Shown one piece after another: positions 19,982 through 28,306 of a DNA stretch of 64,000 nt; position 1 is the stretch's first letter, and each line of letters starts with the position of its first letter. Source of the stretch: Blautia wexlerae (GTDB lineage: Bacteria; Bacillota; Clostridia; Lachnospirales; Lachnospiraceae). Below the pieces are notes generated by a model. The model saw only the letters and a program-made list of their open reading frames with translations, did no database searches and was not told the DNA's origin. The stretch covers positions 1-64,000 of the forward strand of contig NZ_JAAIMY010000007.1 of the NCBI RefSeq assembly GCF_013300825.1, in the 5' to 3' direction. A program made the position numbers and the translations under genes.

Positions 19982-20521
19982 ATGAATAATAATTGTATTA
20001 CAACATACACAGGCAGACACATAGATCCATTACATCCGGATCCGGATATGATCTGTATCGAAGATATTGCACATGCCTTATCTTTGATCTGTCGCGGAAA
20101 CGGACAGGTAAAGACTTTTTTCTCAGTAGGTCAGCATTGCATCAACTGTGCCAGAGAAGCCCTTGCGCGAGGATATTCCAGGCGTGTGGCATTTGCCTGC
20201 CTTCTGCACGATGCCAGCGAATGTTATTTATCTGATGTGCCAAGACCATTTAAGAAAACCCTCGCAGGATATAAGGAGAAGGAGGAAAATCTTCTGAATC
20301 TGATCTGCCAGAAATATCTTGGGAGCCCATTAAGCGCAAAAGAGGAACAATTATTAAAAGAAATCGATGATGATATGCTCTGGTTTGACCTTACATACCT
20401 GTTAAATGAGCCTCAGGAAAAGGAAGCACCGGAGATTCATATTACAATAGATTATGCGGTACAGGCTTTTGAAGAAACGGAAAAGGAATACCTGGAATTG
20501 TATAACTTTTTTATCCGCTGA
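19982..20521 (+). CDS. HD-domain phosphohydrolase
   Basis: A 179-aa HD-superfamily protein. Metal ligands are visible as a first His (in VGQHCINCA) and the paired His-Asp of CLLHDASECYLSD, followed by VPRPFK, as in YfbR-like nucleotide phosphohydrolases. A nucleotidase role is inference from the family. AGGAGG lies 6 bases before the chosen ATG; the frame is open further upstream but without initiation signals. It stands alone between a terminator and the next promoter. Confidence 0.82.
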   Translation: MNNNCITTYTGRHIDPLHPDPDMICIEDIAHALSLICRGNGQVKTFFSVGQHCINCAREALARGYSRRVAFACLLHDASECYLSDVPRPFKKTLAGYKEKEENLLNLICQKYLGSPLSAKEEQLLKEIDDDMLWFDLTYLLNEPQEKEAPEIHITIDYAVQAFEETEKEYLELYNFFIR

Positions 20522-20569
20522 TTTGATGGTTATTTCATTTTTGTGTATGATGTCTTGAGGTTTCATACA

Positions 20570-20600
20570 TTGATTGTAGTATTGTAAAGTGCTATACTAC
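20570..20600 (+). promoter_or_regulatory. Promoter with an overlapping 7-bp inverted repeat before the esterase gene
   Basis: TTGATT, a 17-bp spacer and TATACT. A perfect inverted repeat, GTAGTAT (20576) and ATACTAC (20594), spans the spacer and the -10, so a repressor bound there could block RNA polymerase. The regulator is unknown. Confidence 0.5.
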
Positions 20601-20631
20601 AGATATCAATTAAAGTATAATGGAGGCACAG

Positions 20632-21255
20632 ATGAAAACGCATGAATTTGGAAAATCGGACACTGTTCTGATCCAGCCTGTCGGAAAACACGAACTTTCA
20701 TGGATAGAAAACGAGGTAATGGAAATACATAGGTTAACTTCCGCGGATTTCAAATATATCGCAGTGGAAATTGATGACTGGAACGATGATCTTTCGCCGT
20801 GGAAGGCACCGGCTGTATTTACGGATGGCGGTTTTGGTGGAGGAGCAGTTAAAACGCTGGAGAAAATATTGATGCTTTGTTCAGATAAGAAGAAATATTA
20901 TATTGGCGGTTATTCTTTGGCAGGACTGTTTTCCCTATGGGCAGCATACCAAACAGATGTGTTTACAGGAATTGCTGCTGTATCTCCGTCCGTATGGTTT
21001 CCTGGATTTATTGATTATATGAGGGAACATGAGGTTAGGAGCAAAACCGTTTATTTGAGTCTGGGTGACAAAGAGGAAAAGACGAGAAATTCGGTTATGG
21101 CACAGGTCGGAAACTGCATCCGGAATGGGTATGATTGGCTTAAGAAATGCGGCGTAGATTGTACATTGGAATGGAATTCGGGTAATCATTACCGGGAGCC
21201 GGATATGAGAACAGCAAAAGCATTTGCCTGGGTATTGAACCAGAAGAAGAACTAA
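20632..21255 (+). CDS. Small alpha/beta-hydrolase, putative esterase
   Basis: A 207-aa protein with an esterase-type nucleophile elbow GYSLAG (Ser about residue 90), a downstream acid in SLGDKEE and a C-terminal His in GNHYREPD, which together resemble the Ser-Asp-His triad of the esterase D/feruloyl-esterase group. Substrate unknown. No signal peptide, so cytoplasmic. GGAGG lies 5 bases before the chosen ATG and overlaps an earlier in-frame ATG (20620), which makes the later start more likely. It is followed after 24 bases by a DUF6440 gene. Confidence 0.75.
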   Translation: MKTHEFGKSDTVLIQPVGKHELSWIENEVMEIHRLTSADFKYIAVEIDDWNDDLSPWKAPAVFTDGGFGGGAVKTLEKILMLCSDKKKYYIGGYSLAGLFSLWAAYQTDVFTGIAAVSPSVWFPGFIDYMREHEVRSKTVYLSLGDKEEKTRNSVMAQVGNCIRNGYDWLKKCGVDCTLEWNSGNHYREPDMRTAKAFAWVLNQKKN

Positions 21256-21279
21256 TATTTATAACTGGAGAGTGTTTAT

Positions 21280-21462
21280 ATGGGAAAAAATGACAGATTC
21301 GAAAAAATTTATTCACAGGGGACTATGAATGTAATGGAAATCTGGGTGGACAGGGAAACGGGAGTAAACTATGTATTTCATGCATCAGGATATGCGGGCG
21401 GAATGACTCCGTTGTTGGACAGAGATGGAAAACCGGTAGTTTCTCCTGTGCTGAACAGGTAG
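21280..21462 (+). CDS. DUF6440 family small protein
   Basis: A 60-residue protein with the pattern RFEKIY...VDRETGVNYVF...SGYAGGMTPLLDRDGKPV, which I recognise as the DUF6440 family, of unknown function and widespread in Firmicutes. GGAGAG precedes the ATG. Probably co-transcribed with the esterase gene. Confidence 0.8.
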   Translation: MGKNDRFEKIYSQGTMNVMEIWVDRETGVNYVFHASGYAGGMTPLLDRDGKPVVSPVLNR

Positions 21463-21497
21463 ACTTAACATCTGATGGATTCATAAGTGGAAGGAAT

Positions 21498-22373
21498 TTA
21501 ATGTATGATCACACCCTTTCTGTGATCAAAAGAATATATTTTGCTCCCAAGCCCTTTTAGAATATGTATGTTTTCCTGAATAGCTGCATTGCTGTTTCTT
21601 AATGAAGCCTGCGCATCAATAAAGGTAACTTTTGGATGGATATATGTAAAGAAAGATTTCCGCCCTCTATTGTTTCCATGATGAGGAGCCTGCAGATAAG
21701 TTGCTTTCAATTCTGATCCGTATTCTTTCATTAACCTTTTCCCATTTGGGGAAATAATATCTCCGGTAAAAAGCATACTTGTCTTTTTGCCATATATTTT
21801 GAATACCAGGGAGGAGCCATTGCAAATGTCTTTTGTGGTATCATTAATATCATTACTGTAGCTGTTGAAAAATTTCATGTTAAGTCCATACAATCTCATG
21901 GTCTTTCCTGGCTTAATCCATTTGATTTTGGGATAGTTAGATACTAAACTCATGAATTCAGTGAAAACGGGATATTCATCCCAATAGTATTTGTATGTAT
22001 TATATCGTTCAGCATTGATCTTTGGAGCCAGAACATATCCGATTTTAATTCCCTGTGGGTTTGATTTTATTTTGTTAAAAGCCCCAACATGATCTGGATG
22101 AGGATGAGTAATAATCCATCCGTCAACTTTGCCGCCATTCTTTCTGATTACTTTTCTGACGCGTGCTTCATTTGATGCCCAGCCTCCGTCTATGACAAAT
22201 AGCCTGCCGTTGCTGCCCTTGACAGTATAGAACATAGATTGCGCAGAATCATTGTCACTTCCATATTGGGTAACAGTCCAGGAAATATCTTTTGCCTGGC
22301 AGTCTATAGGTTTTCCGCTAAGTAAAATCATTACTAAAAGAAATAATGATGTAACAAGAGAGAATTTTTTCAT
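21498..22373 (-). CDS. Secreted MBL-fold metallo-hydrolase (ComEC/Rec2 C-terminal-like)
   Basis: Metallo-beta-lactamase-fold protein with the zinc motif HPHPDHVG (about residue 90), a Gly-Asp ligand in LFTGDI and a late His (APHHGN). The start placed at 22373 (an ATG with AGGA upstream) gives a classic signal peptide (MKKFSLVTSLFLLVMILLSG) and about 291 aa; the frame is open to 22451, where another ATG would add 26 polar residues. The fold matches the extracellular nuclease-like domain of ComEC, but without its membrane part. The substrate is unknown. It converges on DUF6440 and shares its orientation with the serine hydrolase. Confidence 0.78.
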   Translation of the reverse strand: MKKFSLVTSLFLLVMILLSGKPIDCQAKDISWTVTQYGSDNDSAQSMFYTVKGSNGRLFVIDGGWASNEARVRKVIRKNGGKVDGWIITHPHPDHVGAFNKIKSNPQGIKIGYVLAPKINAERYNTYKYYWDEYPVFTEFMSLVSNYPKIKWIKPGKTMRLYGLNMKFFNSYSNDINDTTKDICNGSSLVFKIYGKKTSMLFTGDIISPNGKRLMKEYGSELKATYLQAPHHGNNRGRKSFFTYIHPKVTFIDAQASLRNSNAAIQENIHILKGLGSKIYSFDHRKGVIIH

Positions 22374-22528
22374 AGGCAATCCTGTCTTTTCGTCCTTTCC
22401 TAAAATCTGCTTCTGCAATTCCATAAATACCAGTGAAATAATATTTACCATAAAAAGGCTTTTTGTTATTCTGATTTTACCACAATAATGTTTGTGGGAA
22501 TGCAGATTATAAATTTCAGGAAAAGATA

Positions 22529-23392
22529 TTACAGTTTTGCGCAGACAAGCTCATAAACTGCCCTCAGAAGTTCTTCTCCCCTGCGGCATTCTGAAACAAA
22601 CGAAACGACTGCGTTTTTCTGAGGCAGGATCATAGATATCTGAGAGTATTTTCCATCTGCCCGGAAAGAATTATATTCACCCCGCCAGAAAAGATAACCA
22701 TAATATCCCACATCCGCTGCCTTTGTACTTTCTTCTATCCATTTTTCGGACAGTATCTGTTTTCCATTCCACTTACCTTTATTAAGATAAAACATTCCAA
22801 ATTTGTGAAGCTCAGAAAGGGTCAGGAATAATCCGCCTGCACCAAAACTGTTTCCAAGTGGATCAGTCTCCCATGTAGGACGTTTTATTCCAAGGTTGGA
22901 AAAAAGTCTGGGTGTCAGGTAAGAAACCAGGTCGCAGCCTGAACGTCTCTGTACAAGAATACCTGCCAGATAGGGACCTACATTATTATATACAAAATGT
23001 GTACCTGGCTTATACTTAAAGGGAATAGCCAGAGACATTTTCACCCAGTTATCTTCTTCATATAATGGTCGTTGTTCTCCCATCAGACTGCCTTTCTCCT
23101 GTCCAAGACACATGGTAAGAAGATCACGGACAGTTGCTTCTTTCAGGTTCTCATCTATATGTTCCGGCAAGTCACCTGCAAATGCTTCCGTTAGTTTTTC
23201 ATTAAGACAGATCAGTCCTTCCTGAACAGCAAATCCAACTGCACAGGATGTGAAGCTCTTTGTTGCAGAATAAATATTCCTCCTGCATTCCGGTTCACTG
23301 TACCACTCTGCTACAAGTTCATTATCTTTTGAAACTTTGATACCAAGAACATTATAATCTTTTGCTATCTTTATAAAATCTGAAATATCCAT
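22529..23392 (-). CDS. Class C beta-lactamase-like serine hydrolase
   Basis: A 287-aa protein of the beta-lactamase/transpeptidase-like fold (PF00144 type). The SxxK motif is SATKSF (Ser about residue 41) and the Tyr-x-Asn motif is in VYNNVG (about residue 137). The third motif is not a standard KTG: a DGK-containing stretch (RADGKYSQI) takes its place. No signal peptide, so a cytoplasmic esterase or peptidase is more likely than a true beta-lactamase. AGGAAAGG lies before the ATG. Confidence 0.82.
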   Translation of the reverse strand: MDISDFIKIAKDYNVLGIKVSKDNELVAEWYSEPECRRNIYSATKSFTSCAVGFAVQEGLICLNEKLTEAFAGDLPEHIDENLKEATVRDLLTMCLGQEKGSLMGEQRPLYEEDNWVKMSLAIPFKYKPGTHFVYNNVGPYLAGILVQRRSGCDLVSYLTPRLFSNLGIKRPTWETDPLGNSFGAGGLFLTLSELHKFGMFYLNKGKWNGKQILSEKWIEESTKAADVGYYGYLFWRGEYNSFRADGKYSQISMILPQKNAVVSFVSECRRGEELLRAVYELVCAKL

Positions 23393-23672
23393 AGTATTTA
23401 CACCTTTCCTGTTTTTAAATGTATTCTGTTGCTTTTATATTAACACAAAAATATCAGATAAACCAGTTATTACAGAAGGTGGATGGCAGCATTTTATCTT
23501 GCTGTTGGGATGATAGATGGTCTAATGTTAATAGACGCATAAGAGAATATCCCTGCTATGCGACTGCAAATAGAGAAAAGTGTGCTATTCTGAGATAAAA
23601 CAAGAGGAGGATAAAAGGGAAAAATACTGATTTTTCAGGTGATTTAACAATATTAGAAAGCAGGTAAGAAAA

Positions 23673-24017
23673 ATGTATTTAATAAAGACGATAAAAAATG
23701 ACATAACAAAAATAACAGATGTGCAGGCAATCGTAAACGCAGCAAACAATTCGCTTCTCGGAGGTGGTGGCGTAGACGGTGCAATTCACAGAGCCGCTGG
23801 CCCGGAACTGCTTGCTGAATGCAGAACACTCCACGGATGTGAGACTGGAGAAGCAAAGATTACAAAGGCATATCATCTGCCCTGTAAGTATGTGATCCAT
23901 ACTGTAGGTCCTATATGGAATGGTGGTAAAAACAGGGAAGAAGAACTTCTTTCAAGCTGTTATTTTAGCTCCATGAAACTGGCAAGTGAGAATATAATCA
24001 GAACGACAGATGCCTAA
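23673..24017 (+). pseudogene. Macro-domain protein, 3'-truncated
   Basis: The 114 residues begin as a normal macro domain of the ADP-ribosyl hydrolase type: Asp in NDITKI, then [20 protein letters not shown] and [12 protein letters not shown]. Family members run about 170 residues and continue with a second ADP-ribose loop (S-T-G-x-Y/F-G). Here the frame ends after [10 protein letters not shown] and no macro sequence follows in any frame. The loss of the phosphate-binding loop suggests an inactive remnant. Start: ATG with AAGCAGG upstream. Confidence 0.75.
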
Positions 24018-24048
24018 AAAAATTAGACAGAACAGAAATAGAAACAGT

Positions 24049-24091
24049 CAAAAAGAGTTTCAGATGATCAGTCTGGAGCTTTTTTTGTTGC
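24049..24091 (+). terminator. Possible terminator after the macro-domain remnant
   Basis: Imperfect stem of AAAAAG...CAGA with TCTG...CTTTTT, followed by a run of Ts. The stretch 24018-24290 has no gene I can support; a 44-codon frame starting at 24010 is not convincing. Confidence 0.4.
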
Positions 24092-24185
24092 TCAAACACA
24101 CTCTAAAAGACAGGCAAATGAATACTATCTGCAATCTATTATAAATTGCCAGAGATACCATAATGATTGGATTCCACGAAAAAAT

Positions 24186-24238
24186 ATATATAAAAATTTT
24201 ATATATGTATTGACATTCTGCCAGCGTCGAAGTATATT
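24186..24238 (+). promoter_or_regulatory. padR-cassette promoter with AT-rich palindrome
   Basis: TTGACA (24210), a 17-bp spacer and TATATT (24233). Immediately upstream, 24186-24206 is a perfect 21-bp palindrome (arms ATATATAAAA / TTTTATATAT around one central base), and similar AT-rich half sites recur between the -10 and the ribosome binding site. PadR regulators usually repress their own operon through such sites, so autoregulation is likely. Confidence 0.6.
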
Positions 24239-24290
24239 ATATGTAAAATTTATATATATAAATATTATACATATATCAGGAGGTGATTTC

Positions 24291-24608
24291 ATGTATTTTC
24301 CGGTATCAGCATTATTGATTGAATACATGATCCTGTCAGTGGTAGAAAGCAAGGATTCTTATGGCTATGAGATTAGTCAGACAGTGAAGAAGGCTGCTGA
24401 CATTAAAGAATCTACGCTCTACCCCATATTGAAGAAATTGCAAAATGCAGGATATCTGACTACTTATTCACAGGAGTATCAGGGAAGAAAGAGAAAATAC
24501 TATTCGCTTACAGAGGAAGGCAAGGCACAGATTGAATATCTGAGCAATGAATGGAAAGTCTACAAAGATACGGTAGACGGAATTATTGAAGGGAGGATAA
24601 GAGGTTGA
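24291..24608 (+). CDS. PadR family transcriptional regulator
   Basis: A 105-aa winged-helix repressor. The PadR pattern LSVVESKDSYGYEISQTV...STLYPILKKLQNAGYL...GRKRKYYSLTEEGK is complete; the C-terminal dimerisation helix is short, as in the PadR-s1 subgroup. AGGAGGTGAT is a full anti-Shine-Dalgarno match just before the ATG. Its stop overlaps the TTG start of the DUF1700 gene. PadR-DUF1700-DUF4097 cassettes are common in Firmicutes and seem to respond to envelope stress; the ligand is unknown. Confidence 0.9.
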   Translation: MYFPVSALLIEYMILSVVESKDSYGYEISQTVKKAADIKESTLYPILKKLQNAGYLTTYSQEYQGRKRKYYSLTEEGKAQIEYLSNEWKVYKDTVDGIIEGRIRG

Positions 24609-25228
24609 GCAGAGAGGAATATTTAAACCAGCTACATAAATATCTGCGGAAGCTTCCGAGACAGGATTATGAGGATGCAATGGAATATTTTACCGAGTAT
24701 TTTCAGGAGACAGATGAGGAAGGTGCAGCAGAACTGATGAAAGAACTTGGTACGCCAAAGGAGGCTGCCAGAGAACTGATGGCAAATCTTCTGAATAAAA
24801 AGCTAGAAGATCATCAGAATTATGAAACAAACGGACAGACCATAGCAGAACAGAAAGGTTCCGGAAAGCACATGGTATGGATTGCATTACTGGTATTATT
24901 TGCAGCACCGGTAGGAGCTCCGCTCCTGGCGGCACTTGCGGCAGTTGTCCTTGCATTAGTTGTGTGTGTATTTGCAATTTTGTTATGTGTAGTTTTATTT
25001 GCGGCATGTCTGGTGCTTATTGGTGGGAAAATCCTTGTCCGCGGTATACTGGCAGCTCCATTCTCCATGAGCGGTTTTGCAATGCTTACAGGAAGCGGGC
25101 TGCTGGCTATGGGTGCAGGCATTCTCGGTGCACTGTTGTGCGTATATCTATGTAAATGGAGCAGTATTCTGATTGCGAAGCTGGTACGCCGAATCACAGG
25201 CAGAAAGAGAGAGAGGTTAGAACGATGA
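24605..25228 (+). CDS. DUF1700 (HAAS-domain) membrane protein
   Basis: A 207-aa protein. The N-terminal ~75 residues (REEYLNQLHKYLRKLP...DAMEYFTEYFQE) form the DUF1700/HAAS helical domain that often accompanies PadR regulators. Three or four hydrophobic segments follow (about 85-195). GGGAGG lies 8 bases before the TTG start, which overlaps the padR stop. It likely works as membrane partner of the PadR/DUF4097 pair; the mechanism is unknown. Confidence 0.85.
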   Translation: MSREEYLNQLHKYLRKLPRQDYEDAMEYFTEYFQETDEEGAAELMKELGTPKEAARELMANLLNKKLEDHQNYETNGQTIAEQKGSGKHMVWIALLVLFAAPVGAPLLAALAAVVLALVVCVFAILLCVVLFAACLVLIGGKILVRGILAAPFSMSGFAMLTGSGLLAMGAGILGALLCVYLCKWSSILIAKLVRRITGRKRERLER

Positions 25229-26043
25229 AAAGATGGGCAAAGGCATGGCTTGCGGCAGGAGTCGGATGCTGTGTATGTGGTGCAGTTTTGACAGGCATCG
25301 GTATTGCGAGCGGTGGAAGTAACTATGTGAAATCAGCAGATTTAAACATAATGGACGGATCTGCAAAAAAAAGCGATAATGAAATGGTTCTTGAAAAAAC
25401 AAAGCTTGATGACTTTGACTCAGTAGACATCTCCATGACAGATATGAATCTGCAGGTAGTCAGTTCAGATGATCAGTACTGTTATATTTCTTATCAGGCA
25501 TCCGATCAGAAAAAGGAGCCAATTAATTATCAGGTAAAGGATGGTAAATTAAGGATTCAGGAAAACAACAATGATGGTAAGACTTATTATCATGTTGATA
25601 TCGGATTTTTGTCAGGTCTTTTAGGTGAAGGAACACTTACTACAGATGAAAATGTGGTAACTCTTTACGTGCCGGAAGGTAAGAAATGGAAGCTTGCAGA
25701 TATTGAATTGGATATGAGCAACATACTGCTGAATGAATGCGAAATCGAAAATGGAACTGTTCAGACAGATTCAGGAGATGTATTCTTTAAAAATTGCGAT
25801 TTCGATAATCTGAAAGTAAAAACGGATATGGGTGATCTTTGCTTTATTGGTAAAGAAGACGTGATGCGTACATGGAGCATACAGGTGAACACTGATATGG
25901 GAGACATCAATGTTGATGATGCGCTGACCGGTAAGAAGACGGAAGACCAGGACGACTGCGATATTTCCTACACACAAAAAGGAACGGGCGGAAATCTGGT
26001 GATCCAAACTGACAGTGGAAATATAAGTCTGAAGTGCAGATAA
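25225..26043 (+). CDS. DUF4097 beta-helix surface protein
   Basis: A 272-aa protein with an N-terminal hydrophobic segment (WAAGVGCC-type, residues 5-30) serving as signal or anchor. Repeats with the pattern '(T)DSGD(V/I)...(T)DMGD(L/I)' follow from about residue 190, characteristic of DUF4097 adhesin-like beta-helices. ATG overlaps the DUF1700 stop by 4 bases, so the three genes form one unit. Probably exposed outside the membrane. Confidence 0.85.
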   Translation: MKRWAKAWLAAGVGCCVCGAVLTGIGIASGGSNYVKSADLNIMDGSAKKSDNEMVLEKTKLDDFDSVDISMTDMNLQVVSSDDQYCYISYQASDQKKEPINYQVKDGKLRIQENNNDGKTYYHVDIGFLSGLLGEGTLTTDENVVTLYVPEGKKWKLADIELDMSNILLNECEIENGTVQTDSGDVFFKNCDFDNLKVKTDMGDLCFIGKEDVMRTWSIQVNTDMGDINVDDALTGKKTEDQDDCDISYTQKGTGGNLVIQTDSGNISLKCR

Positions 26044-26126
26044 CGAAAGATTATCAAGCAATAGGCAGAAACGATCCATGTCCTTGCAGAAGTGGAAAGA
26101 AATATAAAAATTGCTGTGGAAGATAA
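26034..26126 (+). CDS. Stand-alone SEC-C zinc-motif peptide or remnant
   Basis: In the +1 frame relative to DUF4097 there is [20 protein letters not shown] followed by TAA. This is a complete SEC-C motif (C-x-C-x8-C-C), which normally ends SecA or other larger proteins. The frame can start at a GTG (26034) overlapping the DUF4097 end, giving about 30 residues, but no ribosome binding site is evident. It may be a relic of a larger SEC-C gene fused against DUF4097 by deletion, or a real small protein. Confidence 0.45.
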   Translation: MQITKDYQAIGRNDPCPCRSGKKYKNCCGR

Positions 26127-26498
26127 GTTTATTCTTCTGACAGAATAATTATCAAAAATGAAAAGAGTCTGATGCATAAAACATATAGGTTTATACATTG
26201 GATTCTTTTTTGTCTCTTGCCCAATAAGTTCCGGTATGCTATGATAAACCAAAGCATATTTTCTAATTATCTAAATCATTGTAGCTGTTTAAAGCTTCAA
26301 CAGTTACAGCCAAATCTCAATTCATATACAGATCATGAATCTGTTCTTTCAGAAAAGTCATGTTTTAATTTTCATTATTTATTTTTAGCAGGAGTTTTCT
26401 AAAAGGCAGGAACTCCTGAACATATTTATCAAGGAGGTTATAAGATACTGTATAAGAAGACAGAAAAGCTATCAATAATAAAGAGGGAGGGTGAGATA
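26127..26498. other. Non-coding stretch with two weak hairpins
   Basis: No gene is supported. An imperfect hairpin with a T-run (26158-26214) may end the padR cassette. A perfect 8-bp stem (CAGGAGTT / AACTCCTG, 26389-26418) has no T-run and no clear role. Confidence 0.4.
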
Positions 26499-28094
26499 AT
26501 GGGTATGTTTGTAAATCCGAATGCTGCAGCATTTCAGTGTGCAGTCAATTCAGAAGTATATATAGACAAAACGGGATTATTGGAATATACAAATAAAGTA
26601 TTGGGCACAAATGCCAGGTTTATATGTAACAGTCGTCCGCGCAGATTCGGGAAATCTGTTACTGTAGATATGCTGACTGCATATTACAGTAAGGGATGCG
26701 ACACTGAAAAAATGTTTTCAGGACTGGAAATCAGCAGATGTCCGGATTTTTACGAACATTTAAATAAATATGATGTCATTCATTTTGATGTACAATGGTG
26801 CTGTATATCAGCAGGTTCCAGTGAGAATTTAATTTCATATATCACGAATATCGTTGTTTCCGAATTAAGAGAGACTTATCCTGAAGTCAATCTGGTGGAA
26901 AACAGCACTATATATGGAGCAATGGCACGCATTAATACTGCATTAGGAAAACAGTTTATTGTAATCATTGATGAATGGGATATCCTGATCCGTGATGAAG
27001 CCCATAATCAGGCAGCGCAGGAAATATATATCGATTTTCTCAGAAATATGTTTAAAGGAATTGAGGCATCAAAATATATCGCACTTGCATATCTGACCGG
27101 AATTTTGCCGATAAAGAAATTGAAAACTCAGTCTGCCTTAAATAATTTCACCCAGTTTACAATGCTTAATGCCGGCCCATTGACACCATATATCGGTTTT
27201 AATGAAGACGAAGTAATCGATTTGTGTGAAAAATATGAGATAGATTTTGCAGAAGTGAGGCGGTGGTACGATGGTTACCGTCTTGGAGATTACCATGTAT
27301 ATAATCCCAATGCGTTAGTAAATCTGACAATCATGCGAACATTTCAAAGCTACTGGTCACAGACAGGAACCTATCTGTCAATTCTGCCACTGATCAACAT
27401 GGATTTTGATGGTCTGCGGACATCCATTATAGAGATGCTGTCCGGTTCCTCTGTAGAAGTAAATGTCAATGAATTTCAGAATGATATGGTCAGCTTCGCA
27501 GACAAAGATGATGTATTGACTCTGCTGATCCACCTGGGTTACCTTGCCTACGACCAGAGAACCCAGAGAGCTTACATTCCCAATGAAGAAATCCGTCAGG
27601 AATTTCGTGCTGCCACCAAACGAAATAAATGGAACGAACTGATCGAATTCCAGCAGGAATCCGAAAAGCTACTGGAGGCCACCTGGGAAATGGATGCAGA
27701 AACAGTTGCTGAACAGATAGAGAAAATCCATGCAGAATACACATCAGTGATTCAGTACAATAACGAGAATTCCCTGAGTAGCGTACTCAGTATTGCGTAC
27801 CTGAGTGCAATAAAATATTATTTCAAACCAATCCGGGAACTCCCAACAGGAAGAGGCTTCGCAGATTTCGTTTTCATCCCCAAACCACTGTACAAAGATT
27901 ATTATCCGGCATTACTTGTGGAGCTGAAATGGAACAAAAACGTAGAAACTGCCCTGGATCAGATAAAAGAACGCAAATATCCGGAGTCATTGGAGCAGTA
28001 TACAGGGGATATTTTGCTGGTTGGAATCAATTATGATAAAAAAGAAAAAGCACATCAGTGCGTAATCGAAAAATGGCTTCCATTGTGTATATAG
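26499..28094 (+). CDS. AAA-ATPase-like / PD-(D/E)XK nuclease-superfamily protein
   Basis: A 531-aa protein of the two-domain family PF09820 (AAA-ATPase-like) plus PF08011 (PD-(D/E)XK, formerly DUF1703). Near the N terminus is YIDKTGLL, then the Walker A-like RPRRFGKS (about residue 49) and Walker B with IIDEWD (about residue 160). The C-terminal nuclease-like core shows GRGFADFVF...VELKWNK, with the ADF Asp and ExK residues. The family is very numerous in gut Bacteroidetes and Firmicutes, often in multiple copies; function unknown. A strong ribosome binding site (GGGAGGGTGAG) precedes it. It is monocistronic, with its own terminator. Confidence 0.88.
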   Translation: MGMFVNPNAAAFQCAVNSEVYIDKTGLLEYTNKVLGTNARFICNSRPRRFGKSVTVDMLTAYYSKGCDTEKMFSGLEISRCPDFYEHLNKYDVIHFDVQWCCISAGSSENLISYITNIVVSELRETYPEVNLVENSTIYGAMARINTALGKQFIVIIDEWDILIRDEAHNQAAQEIYIDFLRNMFKGIEASKYIALAYLTGILPIKKLKTQSALNNFTQFTMLNAGPLTPYIGFNEDEVIDLCEKYEIDFAEVRRWYDGYRLGDYHVYNPNALVNLTIMRTFQSYWSQTGTYLSILPLINMDFDGLRTSIIEMLSGSSVEVNVNEFQNDMVSFADKDDVLTLLIHLGYLAYDQRTQRAYIPNEEIRQEFRAATKRNKWNELIEFQQESEKLLEATWEMDAETVAEQIEKIHAEYTSVIQYNNENSLSSVLSIAYLSAIKYYFKPIRELPTGRGFADFVFIPKPLYKDYYPALLVELKWNKNVETALDQIKERKYPESLEQYTGDILLVGINYDKKEKAHQCVIEKWLPLCI

Positions 28095-28126
28095 AGAGTA
28101 ACTTCAAAAAACTTATGCAAGTTATG

Positions 28127-28171
28127 AAAAAAGACATTCTACCCCAGTGTCATGTATGGAATGTCTTTTTT
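28127..28171 (+). terminator. Strong Rho-independent terminator
   Basis: AAAAAAGACATTC pairs with GAATGTCTTTTTT around a 19-base loop; the A/T arms make it usable from both directions. The 28095-28306 gap holds nothing else clear. Confidence 0.8.
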
Positions 28172-28306
28172 ATATAATTTTTAGCTTGCATCTATGCAAA
28201 ATTGATATCAGCAAATCTCCTCTTTTCACATTGACATTACAAAAAGCAAGACTATAATGAGAACCGAGAAAAAGAATCTAACATTATCAGAAAGGGGAAG
28301 TTAATT

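Noticed and set aside
22529-23392. Antibiotic-resistance beta-lactamase
   Set aside because: SxxK and YxN fit the class C-like fold, but there is no signal peptide and the third motif is not KTG; a generic serine hydrolase is safer.
24010-24144. 44-codon frame after the macro remnant, N terminus vaguely like an IS1182-type transposase
   Set aside because: Too short and too weak; the region also contains a terminator-like hairpin. No terminal repeats or further transposase sequence were seen.
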